Source: Paraspadella gotoi
Taxonomy: Eukaryota > Chaetognatha
Direction of reading: 5' to 3'
Assembly: GCA_051294375.1 (NCBI GenBank)
Contig: CM119264.1
Coordinates: 7,151,814-7,215,813, forward strand
Length of the DNA stretch: 64,000 nucleotides
Made by a program: the position numbers and the translations under genes. The notes beneath the pieces were generated by a model, which had not been told where the DNA came from, did no database searches, and saw nothing but the letters and a program-made list of their open reading frames with translations. This document shows positions 46,292-58,537 of this stretch, in pieces (the first letter of the stretch is position 1; each line of letters starts with the position of its first letter).

Positions 46292-48089
46292 NNNNNNNNN
46301 NNNNNNNNNNNNNNNNNNNNNNNNNNNNNNNNNNNNNNNNNNNNNNNNNNNNNNNNNNNNNNNNNNNNNNNNNNNNNNNNNNNNNNNNNNNNNNNNNNNN
46401 NNNNNNNNNNNNNNNNNNNNNNNNNNNNNNNNNNNNNNNNNNNNNNNNNNNNNNNNNNNNNNNNNNNNNNNNNNNNNNNNNNNNNNNNNNNNNNNNNNNN
46501 NNNNNNNNNNNNNNNNNNNNNNNNNNNNNNNNNNNNNNNNNNNNNNNNAGGAGGAGGAGGAGGAGGAGGAGGAGGATAAAGAGGAAGCCGTTGGCCCAAT
46601 GGGAATCGGTTTGTTTTTGTTTTTCCGTCAACTGATTCGTTTCATTTTTTTTTTATTATTCAAGTTTGCTTTTGCCTTCTCTTCGCCCGGAAACTTTTCT
46701 AGATTAGGCGGCCGCCACGAAAATGCATATTATTATCCATCGCTTTAAACTTTATCGTTATTTTAAGTTTTTCTTTTATCGCCCCGTAACGTCGCTGGTT
46801 TGGAATTTCGGGTTTTTCCCGCGCGTGACAAACGGCGCGTGGCTGCGACGTGACAACTTATGCCCCCTTTCTGTTGTGATCGAGATAAAGGGTCTGCATT
46901 TTCTAAGACGGATTTTTTTTCGGCGACGCTACGTGAACGAATGCCAGACCAGGAAAGTTATGACGACAAGAAGAGACTCACGTTCTTGTAAACATTGATT
47001 CACGGNNNNNNNNNNNNNNNNNNNNNNNNNGAATTCCTCGCTGAGGTCTGTGCAGTTTTTTGCGGTTCTTGAGTTATAATGGAGAAATGTGCCTTACCAG
47101 TGGACAAGTCATCACCAAAAATAACAAAGAAAGAACTAGGTTTTCCCAATTTTCTTATCTGACTTTGATGTAATTTGGTTTACCAGGTTTATCTTAATTT
47201 AAGAATCATATTATGATTGAACAGTTAGCTTGATAGGTTACATTGATGTCAGGTTAAAGGGGATTTTAGCGATTTTGAATTTTAAGAAAGAAAGAAGGTT
47301 TTTCCAAGTACTTCTCAATTCATCAAAGAACAAAGAAATTACGAGAAGTTTTCTTTGTTGCACCAACGGAGTACTTGGTCGGTGGTATAATGTTTTGTCT
47401 GTTTATCTCTTTGTCGTTGTAAAGGCTTATAGGCAAGGTAAGGAGTAATGTACCATAAACCTTCATTAGCATATGTATCTACTTGTGCAGTCACCGTGAT
47501 CAACCGAAAAATTTGATTATTGACGAAAAAATAAATGCGGTTATAACTTAAGATACGGAATCCTACATGTCCTCATGTTTGTCCTTGTCTGTTAATTAAC
47601 GACCAACGTAATATTTGACTTTGTTAATTGCTTTTCCCTTCTCCTGCCACAGCGATTGAATATGAATAGAAAATTAACTTTCTATCTACACAGAGAAATT
47701 AACGCCATATTCATTCGTAATATTAAACATTTTCTGACTTTGTCTATAAAATGAGTTCATAACTAGAATGAAATTAAATTTAAATAACGAGACAATTATT
47801 TACTAAAAATGACTCAAATATTGATACACCCAATATACTTCTACGAGTAAACTTCTGTTAAGATCGAAATAATTTCAAAAAAATTTCAATTTCTGTAGTC
47901 TTATTCTATTTTCAAACTGGTCAAATAATTGAACAAAACATTTAAAATGAAAATCAAAAAAACAAAAACCGAATTGCGATTTGAAAGAAAAGTTAAAATA
48001 AACAATGTAAACTAAAAGTTTAAAAAATTCAGACTAAACCTAACAATTTAGTTTTTAAAAAATTTATATTATATTAGGCTTAATTCATT
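45597..48089. other. Gaps, simple repeats and AT-rich DNA after the Ig gene
   Basis: N gaps at 45597-45853, 46292-46548 and 47006-47030. (TCG)n at 45854-45890, (TC)n at 46260-46291 and (AGG)n at 46549-46575 flank the gaps. 46690-47000 has balanced composition and an open plus frame of 91 codons without splice support. 47436-47437 has a strong GGCAAG/GTAAGG donor-like site at the end of a 70-codon open frame; not called as a gene. Confidence 0.5.
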
Positions 48090-50675
48090 GTTATTTATTA
48101 TTCTCATTTCAAAAGCCATCACATTCTTTACAAAGTCCAAACTTGATTTTATTTCATGCCTAAAATTAATTGTTCTCGTCATTATTCACTGATATGATTT
48201 ATGATTGTGCTCTCATTTGACGGAGAATGCCCATGCTTATCATTGTTATATTATTTTTTCATTTCAAAAAGCATCACATTTCTTTACCATAGTCCGACAG
48301 GATTTGATTTTTCCATAATTTAAAAGTACAGTTCTCATCATTATCATGAGTATAATTCATGTGCTCGTCAGGCCGGGAAATTGCCCAATGCTTAATCATT
48401 GTTATTTATTATTTCATTCAAAAGGCATCACATTTTCTTACCATAGGGGTCCAAAACATGATTTGATTTATGCCATAATTAAAGTTGTTCTCGTCATTAT
48501 CACTGATATATTCATGTGCTCGTCATTTGGCTGGGAAATGCTCAATTCTTAATCATTGATTTATTATTTCATTTTCAAAAAGATCACATTATCTTTTACC
48601 ATAGGTCCAAACATTGATTTTATTTATGCCATAAATTAAAGTTGTTCGTTCATTATCACTGATATAATTCATGTGCTCGTCATTTGGCGAGAATGCTCAT
48701 CTTAATCATTGTATTATTTCATTTCAAAAGCATCACATTCTTTACCAAGGTCCAAACTGATTTTATTTATTGCCATAAATTAAAGTAGTCTCGTCATTAT
48801 CACTGATATGATTTTTATGTGCTCATTATTTGCGGAGAATGCCCAAGCTTAATCATGTTATTTATTATTTCATTTCAAAAGCAATCCATTTCTTTACCCA
48901 AAGCGTCCAAACTTGATTTTATTTCATAGCCATAATTAAAGTTGTCTTCTCATTATCACTGATATGATTGATGTGCTCATCATTTGACGGAGAATTGCCC
49001 CAATGCTTAATCATTGTTATTTATTATTCATTTCCAAAAGCATCACATTTCTTTACCATTAGGTCCGAACATTGATTTGATTTTATGCCATAATTTTAAA
49101 GTAGTCTCTCCATTATCACTGATATAAATTCATGTGCTCGTCATTTGGCGGGAAATGCCCAATGCTTAAATCATTGTTTATTTATTATTTCATTTCAAAT
49201 TCATCACATTTCTTTACATAGGTCCCAAAACATGATGATTGATGCCATAAATTAAAGTGCTCGTTCATATTACACTGATATGATTTATGTGACTCATCAT
49301 TGGCGGAGAATGCCCAATGCTTATCATGGTTATTTATATTTCATTATCAAAGCATCACAATTTCTTTTACCATAGGTTCCAAACCTTTGATTTATTTTCA
49401 TGCCATTAATTAAAGTTTGTCTCGTCATTATCACTGATATGATTTATGTGCTCATCATTTGGCGGAGATGCCCAATTGCTTAATCATTGTTAATTATATA
49501 TTTCATTTCAAAAGGCATTCACATTTTCTTTACCATCAGGTCCGAAACATGATTTGATTTATGCCATAATTTAAAGTAGTCTCATCATTATCCACTGATA
49601 TTAATTTCATGTGCCTCGTCATTGGCGTGAAAATTGCTCAATCTTAATTCTTTTTATTTATCTATTCATCAAAAGCACACATTTCTTTACCATAGGTCCA
49701 ACATGATTTTATTTTTATGCCATACAATTAAAGTTGTCTCGTCATTATCACTGATTATGTGATTATGTGCTCATCATTTGGCGGGAATCTCAATTCTTAA
49801 ATATTGTTATTTTTTATTTCATTTCAAAAGCATCACATTTCTTTACCAAGGTCCAAACATGATTTTATTTTATGCCATAAATTAAAGTTGTCTTCGTCAT
49901 TATCACTGATATGATTATGTGTCTCATCATTTGGCGAGGAAATGCCAATTCTTAATCATTGTTATTATTATTTCATTTCAAAAGCATCACATTCCTTTAC
50001 CATAGGTCCAAACTTGATTTGATTTTTATGCCATAATTTAAAGTAGTCTCATCATTATCAGCTGATATTAATTTCACTTGTGTCGTCATTTGGGGGAGAA
50101 ATGCTCAATTCTTTAATCATTGTTATTTATTATTTCATTTCAAAAGCATCACATTTCTTTACCAATAGTCAACAAACATGATTTGATTTTATGCCATAAT
50201 TTAAAGTTGTTCTCGTCATTTATCACTGATCATGATTTATGTGCTCATCATTTGGCGGAGAATGCTCAATCTTAATCATTGTTATTTATTATTTCATTCA
50301 AAAGCATCACATTTCTTTTACCATAGGTCCGAACATGATTTGATTTTAATTGCCATAATTTAAAGTGTCTCATCATTATCACTGATATAATTCATGTGCT
50401 CGTCATTTGGCGGAAGCTCCAATTACTTAATCATTGTTATTATTATTTCTTTCAAAAGCATCACATTTCTTTAACCATAGGTCCCCAAACATTGATTTTA
50501 TTTCATGCCATAAAATTAAAAGTGTCTCGTCATTATCACTGATATAATTCATGGCTCGTCATTGCGGAGAATTGCTCAATTAATCATTGTTATTTATTAT
50601 TTCATTTCAAAAGCATCACATTCTTTACCATAGGTCCAAACTTGATTTTTATTTTTATGCCATTAAATTAAAGTT
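48090..50675 (+). repeat. ~155-bp satellite array, about 16-17 units, with AAB higher-order pattern
   Basis: Each unit runs CATTGTTATTTATTATTTCA, AAAAGCATCACATTTCTTTA, CCATAGGTCC, TGCCATAA, TCATTATCACTGATAT and ends GAATGCCCAATGCTTAAT. Two subtypes exist. A has ATGATTTATGTGCTCATC and AAATTAAAGTTGTCTCG; B has ATAATTCATGTGCTCGTC and AATTTAAAGTAGTCTC. Scored at the GATAT word near 48192, 48348, 48510, 48660, 48808, 48960, 49120, 49274, 49435, 49597, 49752, 49907, 50062, 50226, 50382 and 50540, the order is A B B B A A B A A B A A B A B B. Units vary by one-base indels. Confidence 0.92.
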
Positions 50676-51190
50676 TGGGGTTTATGTTAAACGAAGAATA
50701 ATCCGGCGAAAATATTGGGCCCAAAAAACTTGCCATAAAAAAACTGGCCCAAACATTTAGCACAAGGCCAAAAATTTTTATTATTATGTCTTTTTTTAAA
50801 TTTTTCATTTAGATGTCTTGTACCAGGAAGAGCCAGAACAGCATTCAAAAAAGTTTTTCTTGGTCATTTCATCATGTTATGTGATTAACCCGTGAGCTAG
50901 GAGTTCAAAAATTTAATCGCTCACTCTTCAACTTAATTAAATTTTCATTCATACTTTATCATCTTAATTTTTTTTATTTCTTTTTTTTTTCTTTTTAATT
51001 CAAACTTTGATCATTCAAATTGTTTCATTATTTATCATTTAGTATTTTTTTTTAATCAGAGCTATCTTTACCGAGTCATCTTTATAACAAGGAATTCGCA
51101 AGCATCAATCTAACCATTACAACTATTAAAATATTGAATATTAGATAATCACCTAAGTTAATAATATTAAAAATATTATTTTAAAGAAAG
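50676..51190. other. AT-rich DNA after the satellite
   Basis: AT-rich with no unit structure or exon seen. Confidence 0.5.
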
Positions 51191-51556
51191 GGCTTCCACT
51201 TCCTGAGTCAAATTGTATTCCACCAGCCCACAGTTTCTGCATTAGGTCTTTTTTTCAAAAGGACACGAAAGTTGTTTCCAGTGCTGTCCATAAAGTTCAC
51301 ATCGACTACCAGGAATTCTTCGCCGAATGGAAAGGATACTGGTCCGAAAAGAGTTGAGGCGGTTGTTGGATAAACGTCCGTATATGTTTGATTTTCAAGC
51401 GATTAGATGTCGCGCGTATCTTTCCGAAAACCGCCCCGTACCAAATTGTTTTGAAGACCTTCGGGACCTTGTTAATTTAATTCAAAATTTTAATTATTTA
51501 ATAGATTATAATGGTTTTCATTTTTTAACTTATAATAAAACTTTGTTTTTAGTATG
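51190..51556 (+). CDS. Coding-like segment, weakly Tudor-like (one frameshift)
   Basis: Two plus-strand frames join with one small shift near 51345: VVSSAVHKVHIDYQEFFAEW then KELRRLLDKRPYMF and DFQAIRCRAYLSENRPV. The order V.x.IDY, a ~13-residue spacer, LR.L and QAIRC.L is that of a Tudor domain core (family knowledge); Tudor domains bind methylated arginine or lysine in germline RNA proteins and chromatin factors. The usual IDYG glycine is replaced by Q. Against it, the minus strand is also open across much of this stretch (FPFGEEFLVVDVNF and onward), so strand and family are uncertain. It could be a pseudogene or draft error. Confidence 0.3.
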
Positions 51557-51887
51557 ACCTTGTTCTGTCAATCTGACCGAGCCAAATCCGTCGTTCAGGT
51601 CAATAAGCTGAAATGAATGAGCGAGACCGCAATGAATTACTTCATGAGAATTAGCCCAGGAAAGTTGTCGGACTATCAAGCAAGCAGTTTCAGTACAGAG
51701 ATATTTTAACTTTTCAATGTCAACTCGGTTTTTCGATGAATAAAAACTCGGAGAATGATAGCAAGGTTTCGATTGAATAGAAATAACGTTCTTGTTTTCC
51801 AGCTGGTAGCTTGTCTCTGAATACGGGCAGAACCTTTCCTCTGAGAAAATCGCCAAGCGGCGTTTCCTGTGTCTGGTAGAGTTCCGC
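51530..51887 (-). CDS. Coding-like exon, unrecognised
   Basis: A strong minus-strand acceptor (CTTTAAATTTTAG) starts an exon at 51887. In phase 0 it reads AELYQTQETPLGDFLRGKV, LPVFRDKLPAGKQERYF and YSIETLLSFSEFLFIEKPS before a stop near 51720. In another frame the minus strand stays open to 51530 (NRVDIEKLKYLCTETACLIV, then IDLNDGFGSVRLTEQGHT). Switching frame once, near the stop, would give one long segment. Composition is protein-like and richer than the AT-rich flanks. No family recognised. Confidence 0.3.
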
Positions 51888-52074
51888 CTAAAATTTAAAG
51901 ACAGAATTAATTTTTGGATTTAAAGAGGCTCCTAAAGTTGTTATCTTTTCTAATATTTTCAAAGTTAAATTAAATCAAAAATTAATCTTTTTTCAAAATT
52001 AAGTGATTGATAAAAAAGAAACGTAAAATGGTGGTGGCGGATGCAGGCCTAGAATTCAAAAGCCATATTTGTAA
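51888..52074. other. AT-rich linker
   Basis: No feature seen. Confidence 0.5.
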
Positions 52075-53095
52075 ATCAGGCAGTGTGTATGAGGATAGGA
52101 AGAGAAGGGAAGGAGCAGGGCGTTAACCTGAGGTCTTTTTAGAAAATCAGGCAGTGTGTATGAGATAGGGAGAGAGAGGAAGGAGCAGGGCGTTAAACCT
52201 GGAGGTCTTTTTTAGAAAATCAGCAGTGGTATGAGATAGGGAGAGAGGAAGGAGCAGGTGCGTTACCTGGAGGTCTTTTTAGGAAAATCAGCATCAGTGA
52301 TGTGTATGAATATGGGAGAGAGAGAAGGAGCAGAGGCGTTAACCTGAGAGTTCTTTTTAGAAAATCAGGCAGTGTGTATGAGATAGGGAAGGAGAGAGGA
52401 AGAGCAGGGTCGTTAACCTTGGAGGTCTTTTTAGAAAATCAGGCAGTGTGTATGAGGATAGGGAGAGAAGAGGAAGGAGCAGGGCGTTAACCTGGAGGTA
52501 TCTTTTAGAAAAATAGGCTAGTGTGTATGACGATAGGGAGAAGAGAGGAAGGAGCAGGGCGGGTTAACCTGGAGGCTTTTTAGTGGGGGGGGGGAAAATT
52601 TAGCAGTGTGTAATGAGATAGGTGGACGAAGAGAGAAGGAGCAGGGCGGTTAACCTGGAGGGTCTTTTTATAGTAAAATCAGGCAGGTGATTATGAGATA
52701 GTAGTGAGGGAGGAAGGAGCCAGGGCGTAACCTGGAGGTTTCTTTTTAGGAAAATCAGGCCCAGTGTGTATGAGATAGGGGAGAGAGAGGAAGGAGCAGG
52801 GGCCGTTAACTGGAGGTTTTTTTAGAAAATCAGAGGTCAGCAGGGTGGCTGTTGGTATTGAGATAGGGAGAAGAGGAGGAAGCGAGCAGGCGTAACACCT
52901 GGAGTCTTAGAAAAATCAGGCAGTATGTTGTAGATGATAGGGAGAGAGAGAAAGGAGTCAGGTATATACGGGCGAATTAACCTGGAGGTTTGTCTTTTTA
53001 GAAAATCAGGCAGTGTGTATGAGATAGGGAGAGCAGAGAAGGAGCAGGGCCGTTAACCTGGGAAGGAATCTTTTTAGAAATCAGCAGTGTTGTTG
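52075..53095 (+). repeat. ~76-bp minisatellite, about 13 units
   Basis: Unit: AAAATCAGGCAGTGTGTATG, AGATAGGGAGAGAGAGGAAG, GAGCAGGGCGTTAACCTGGA, GGTCTTTTTAG. GTTAACCTG-like words recur near 52121, 52191, 52262, 52337, 52412, 52486, 52562, 52647, 52727, 52804, 52890, 52975 and 53052. Indels are frequent. It contains a G9-rich interruption near 52579. An open frame at 52302-52490 is just the repeat translated. Confidence 0.9.
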
Positions 53096-53619
53096 GGGGG
53101 TTGAGGGAGATTTAAAGAAAAGTGGAACTGCGGAGGGGGGGATGCCATCTCGGCGATCCGGGGGATTCGGGCAAGGCCAGGGGGGGGAAAAACAAAAGTT
53201 TTTGGACCCGATTGTCTTGTTTGGTCGATGAGTTAGAAAAACATGGAACTCAATTTGGCCGATTGGCTGAGTAAAAAAAAACGAAAAAAAGAAAGAAATA
53301 CGAGAAGGGAAGCTTTTAATAAAAGCATTTACCATTCGATATTAACTGCGGGAAATATTATCTGCTAAACGATCACGCTTAGAAGCAATTCAAATAATAT
53401 TAATAATACTTATAAATTTAGCTGAAAAACGGAGGAATACATCCATTTTATATAATTATTGATTGTGTAATTTTTACCTTTAGTCGCAGTGCATCGAAGT
53501 GACGAGTCAGAGAGAAAAAAGCGCTAGAAAAAAGTTGAGAGAGAGACTCACAGAGAAAACCTTGGATGATGAGTTGATGACGAAGGATATTTTGATTCCA
53601 TGTATGTATAATTGTACCT

Positions 53620-53631
53620 TGCGCATGCGCA
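53620..53631. promoter_or_regulatory. Perfect NRF-1 palindrome TGCGCATGCGCA
   Basis: Exact palindromic match to the NRF-1 (insect Ewg) binding consensus in an otherwise AT-leaning region. These sites sit in core promoters of many housekeeping genes. The nearest transcript feature is a donor-like CAG/GTAATT at 53902. Confidence 0.45.
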
Positions 53632-53931
53632 ATCTTGGATAAACCTTTTTTTTTTTTAAACCAAACACTGACGAGATGATCTTGAGCCTGTGCCCCAAAA
53701 TAGCTTTCTCCTTCTTTCAAGTTTATTCAAGAATTAAGTCAGACGTTTTAAATTTTCTTTAAACTTCATCTTCGTCCGGAAGCTAATGACTTTGAGTTGA
53801 ATCCTTTCATTTTCTCAACCGTTTAATTTCAAATTCATTCGCATCGTGAATTCAAAGACCAACTGAGAAAGGGGGACGCACAATGGCGAGCCAGTGAATC
53901 AGGTAATTTATATTCAGTTACTTATATTTGC

Positions 53932-54113
<182 letters not shown>

Positions 54114-54440
54114 TCTCTCAGGAGAGTCGTATCAACTCCTTGCAACATTTTTTTTTCCTCTTCGTATTTCCGCTCCTCTGATTAATTATTCGATAAAATT
54201 CTCGCGACTCTCGACGCTTCATCTTTATCGTATTCGTATCATCCTGCTCCCTTCTTCTTATATTTTCTTATATTTTATTTATTGATAGAATATATTATAT
54301 ATTTATATAAAATATAAGTTGGTGGTCCTTACATCCAATTGAAAGAATTAAAAATGATACAGCACTTCTTTGATAGGAAAGCCGAGCACAATGGGAGTAA
54401 ATCAATCAGACTTTTCGAGTCTTGATTAAAAGCTTGAGAG

Positions 54441-55640
54441 GGTCATGCAAAATTATTATCTTTTAAGAGGGATGGAAGGCCATACCTCTCATACCTCTCA
54501 TCCTGCCTCTTTTATATTTCTCCTTCATACTTCTCTTCTTTCTTCCTCCTCTCTTATAATAAGTCTTCACAAAATAAAATCTCTTCTCGTTAAGAATTCA
54601 TCCTCTTATTTTCCCCGCGGATTCGGCTCGATCCGCCGATGCCGCCGATGCTGCCGATGCCGCCGATGCCGCCGATGCCGTCTCTTCGCCTCCCGGGGCG
54701 CTCATGCAAAATACTTAAGAGATGCTGCGAACGAGTTGAGTATTAGCGAGTAAAGTTGTAAGACGTTATGCGTCCCCTTTCTCATTACGATTGAATTTAC
54801 GATCGTTTAAATATTATTTTTCAATATTTTTTTTTACGTAAAGGTATAAAGACAGGAACGAGTGCCTTTCTCCTTGTCTCTCTGTCGATCTGTCTTTTTG
54901 TCTCTTTGTCTCTTTGTCTGCTTTCGAATCTTTTCTCTCTCCTCTCTCTCCTCTCTCTCTCTCGTCTCTCTCTCGCTCTCTTCTAACTTCTCTCCTCTCT
55001 CTCTCCTCTCTCTCTCTCTTGTTTTTGCTCTCACCCGTCTTTCTCCCCTCCACTCAGCCGTTCGAGGCAATTTGATTCTTTTCCGTTGCTTAAAATACTA
55101 TTTCCCAATTTGTCTGGCAACCGCCGTTCTCTCTTCTCTCTCTCTCGTCTCTCTCTCTCGTCTCTCTCTCTCTCTCTCTCTCCTCTCTCTATCTCTCTCT
55201 CCCAACCGTTGATTCCTTTAACCTTTCACCCTATTTCCTCCTAATTTGATTCGTTTCCCGAAAAACGAATGAAACAAATTTATTTTCTTCAAAAAAAAAG
55301 TTAATAGACTAAAATAGGACAAATAAAAAGCTGGAGTGGACTGGCAAACTACCCTTTTTTCATTTACGGAAAATTAAACTTTTTAAAAAGTAAAAGTCAC
55401 ATTTAATCATTTTAGCCCTATTATTAACAGTAAAGTGAAAAACGATACATATGTATATTCCATGAAACTAAATTAACTAACTTACGAATAAAAGTTTATT
55501 AAAAGAAAAGAATAAGAACGAGTTTCTCAAATCGAAAACTGTGACTAAAAGAAAAAAAAAAAAAAAAAAAAACCACAACAAATTTCTCGCGTCATAAATT
55601 TTGAATTTTGAAATTTCCCGACGAAAATTTCAATCATGTT
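54441..55640. other. Intergenic with GCCGAT minisatellite and CT tracts
   Basis: A short GATGCCGCC minisatellite at about 54635-54680 lies in a GC-rich patch. CT-rich tracts at 54935-55020 and 55130-55200. A run of about 20 A at 55551-55571. No gene. Confidence 0.5.
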
Positions 55641-55659
55641 CTGAGGCTTTGAATTGTTG

Positions 55660-55975
55660 TTGTCGTTGTCGCGTTTTGTTTTCTTTGTTGTTGTTGTTGT
55701 CGGTGGAAAAACAAAACGGGCCAAGTCGCTGGCGCAAGTGATTGTGAAGCCGTGAAAAGTGAAAAGTGTGAAGTCGATGAAGCTTTTATCGGTGAGAAGA
55801 TGAGAGATGAGATCCCAAACGGGAGAAGCGATGTTGACTCGTTGGCTCCAGAAATTAAGGACGGATTTAATCGGCGCGAGTCAATTAAGATCGCATTGCG
55901 AGACACTTTGAAAATCAAAGATCGCATTGCGAGACGCTTGAACAAAGACCGCACCCAAAACGAGACCTCTCATTG
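55660..55975 (+). CDS. Hypothetical charged ORF
   Basis: A plus frame open for about 105 codons, with the first in-frame ATG at 55800. It reads VKSEKCEVDEAFIGEKM, NGRSDVDSLAPEIKDGF and then RRESIKIALRDTLKIKD. It contains an 18-bp direct repeat (AAGATCGCATTGCGAGAC) at about 55889 and 55918. The product is hydrophilic and no domain is recognised. The absence of an early ATG means it would need to be an internal or 3' exon. Low confidence. Confidence 0.2.
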
Positions 55976-56075
55976 AAATTTCTAGAACTTCTTCAAACCG
56001 GAAAAGCAGAGAAAAACCGGCGACGAACGAAACTGTGTAGGACGAGCATTGAGCGATTAAAGGGTGCGTCGACCT

Positions 56076-56079
56076 GCGA

Positions 56080-56116
<37 letters not shown>

Positions 56117-56135
56117 ATCTTCTTCTTCTTTCTCG
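56076..56135 (+). repeat. (GTC/ATC)n trinucleotide tract
   Basis: GTCGTCGTCATCGTC-type repeats; translates to poly-Ser or poly-Val depending on frame. An acidic open frame follows (56136-56360) but has no ATG. Confidence 0.85.
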
Positions 56136-56499
56136 ACCATCGCGTCTCATTTTATTTACCTCGACGACGAAAACAAAAACAACATTAAAACGGGAGATAA
56201 AAAACAAGCTAACGACGATCGCGACAACGGCGGCGAGAGGGAAAACGAGCGATATGACTTCGAGAAAAAAAAAAAGAACATCGTCTCCGAGGAGAATGAA
56301 GACGACGACTGCGACGACGACGACGAGAACTTTCTAACGTTGATAAGAATTTTCATTTGAAAAAAAAAAGAGAGAGAGAAGTAAATAGTAAATTGGTATA
56401 GCGTCTTCGCAGCGCAGTGATAACAAGCGATCGTTTTTAGATTAAAATTAGTTTACTTCAAAATATCCGCTTGTCCTGGTTTAAGCTTTTTTCCAGGAT

Positions 56500-56740
56500 G
56501 AAAAATAAACCTACTAAGTTTGTTTAGCAAACGTACTGACAAAAATCCGAATAATAAGAGACAACATGGTTTCACAGACATTATTACTAAAATACAAGAT
56601 ATTCGTAACCGACTACAGTAAAGTTTTTATCAAGGCTCCTCGCTTAGGAGTCCTCAGTCCTCCCTAATCAGAGGCTGGATTCGTAATTTGCTTATTTACG
56701 AAGCGATTAACCCAGTGAATCGAATCCACGCCGCCAGAGG
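56500..56740 (+). mobile_element. Decayed non-LTR retrotransposon reverse transcriptase fragment
   Basis: Plus-strand pieces in the order of a LINE reverse transcriptase: QHGFT (56562-56576, matching the conserved N/RQHGF block), DYSKVFIKAP (56611-56640, the D-[FY]-S-K-A-F-D block of palm motif A with the second aspartate lost to isoleucine), and GWIRNLLIYEAINPVNR (from 56673, the W-I-x-x-F-L-x-x-R block). At least two frame changes and a stop after SPP separate them. The FADD catalytic box and both element ends are missing. Jockey/CR1/L2-type LINEs carry this pattern; I cannot place it more finely. Inactive. Confidence 0.75.
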
Positions 56741-58537
56741 GAAGAGACATTGTCGCAACGAAATTCCACACCTGGAGTCACGGGCGGAACGAAAGCAGCA
56801 CAATTGTGTGGTTTTTTTCTTTGTTTTTTTTTAATTGAAAATTCATGTTTTTTTTTTTGGCTATGGAAAACGCTTCTGTTTTGTCTAGTGGGAGTAAACT
56901 TAAAAAACCTCTGATCTGTTCAAGACGAAAACTAAAATAATAAAAAATGACCATGGGAACGTAAACATGAAAAAGAAACATCGATAAAGAATTTCGTCTT
57001 AACCAAGAATCTTCTGGTTTATTCGGTTCTCGCTGTACTAATCTCCCTCACCGCTCCCCGGGGGTCATTACGATTTCCATATTTCCGTCACCGGNNNNNN
57101 NNNNNNNNNNNNNNNNNNNNNNNNNNNNNNNNNNNNNNNNNNNNNNNNNNNNNNNNNNNNNNNNNNNNNNNNNNNNNNNNNNNNNNNNNNNNNNNNNNNN
57201 NNNNNNNNNNNNNNNNNNNNNNNNNNNNNNNNNNNNNNNNNNNNNNNNNNNNNNNNNNNNNNNNNNNNNNNNNNNNNNNNNNNNNNNNNNNNNNNNNNNN
57301 NNNNNNNNNNNNNNNNNNNNNNNNNNNNNNNNNNNNNNNNNNNNNNNNNNNNNNNNNNNNAGAGAGAAGATGGAACGATAGAAACATACAACACCAGATG
57401 TTTGGTTGTCATAATGTTTTTGATCGGGAGACAGATCAAAGAAGATGGTGATTTTTCATAATTACAACTTAATTGAAGTTTTGCTCACAACAAATAAAAC
57501 AATAAACAAAACAAGGCGGAATCATCGATAGCGAAGAAAAAAAACGAAACAAAACCAAACGTTTTTCGAAATCAAACGTNNNNNNNNNNNNNNNNNNNNN
57601 NNNNNNNNNNNNNNNNNNNNNNNNNNNNNNNNNNNNNNNNNNNNNNNNNNNNNNNNNNNNNNNNNNNNNNNNNNNNNNNNNNNNNNNNNNNNNNNNNNNN
57701 NNNNNNNNNNNNNNNNNNNNNNNNNNNNNNNNNNNNNNNNNNNNNNNNNNNNNNNNNNNNNNNNNNNNNNNNNNNNNNNNNNNNNNNNNNNNNNNNNNNN
57801 NNNNNNNNNNNNNNNNNNNNNNNNNNNNNNNNNNNNNNNNCCAATTCGGGCTTCACATCATAAAATGATGACAATAAAGAGCAAAATACGTAAAGGGAAA
57901 GAGAGGAGAAGATGCGAAGGTGACGCAGGTGAGGATTCGGAGCGCAGTACAAATGACAGCGTAACCCAACCTCGTCTAGAACTTCCTCATATTCCGATGG
58001 AAAGAAATAGCAGGGAAGCAATGATGCTGACGGTTAACCGAAACCAACGNNNNNNNNNNNNNNNNNNNNNNNNNNNNNNNNNNNNNNNNNNNNNNNNNNN
58101 NNNNNNNNNNNNNNNNNNNNNNNNNNNNNNNNNNNNNNNNNNNNNNNNNNNNNNNNNNNNNNNNNNNNNNNNNNNNNNNNNNNNNNNNNNNNNNNNNNNN
58201 NNNNNNNNNNNNNNNNNNNNNNNNNNNNNNNNNNNNNNNNNNNNNNNNNNNNNNNNNNNNNNNNNNNNNNNNNNNTTTTTTTTTAAATTTATTGAAAGGA
58301 AAATAAAATAGGAGGACGAAAGTTGAATCGGAAAAAGGAGAAGCGACTTTGGATGGCGAGAGGTCGTCGCCAAAATCCTTTCTCTAGTTTTTATGAAAGA
58401 TATAAATTATTTTTTAAATTCGATATTTCGAAATAAAACTTGAACGGAGGTAGCCTTTAACGCTATTTAGAGGCTACAGAAGCGCGCATCGACAGATGCT
58501 AAATATTTAAACTCTTGATTTTATTAAATGAATGGAG
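56741..58537. other. Intergenic with three large gaps
   Basis: AT-rich DNA and N gaps at 57095-57360, 57580-57840 and 58050-58275. Between gaps, 57865-58049 is open on plus with a charged, protein-like reading (ERRRCEGDAGEDSERSTND, then LPHIPMERNSREAMMLTV), but minus frames are open too and both edges are gaps, so no gene is called. Confidence 0.45.
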
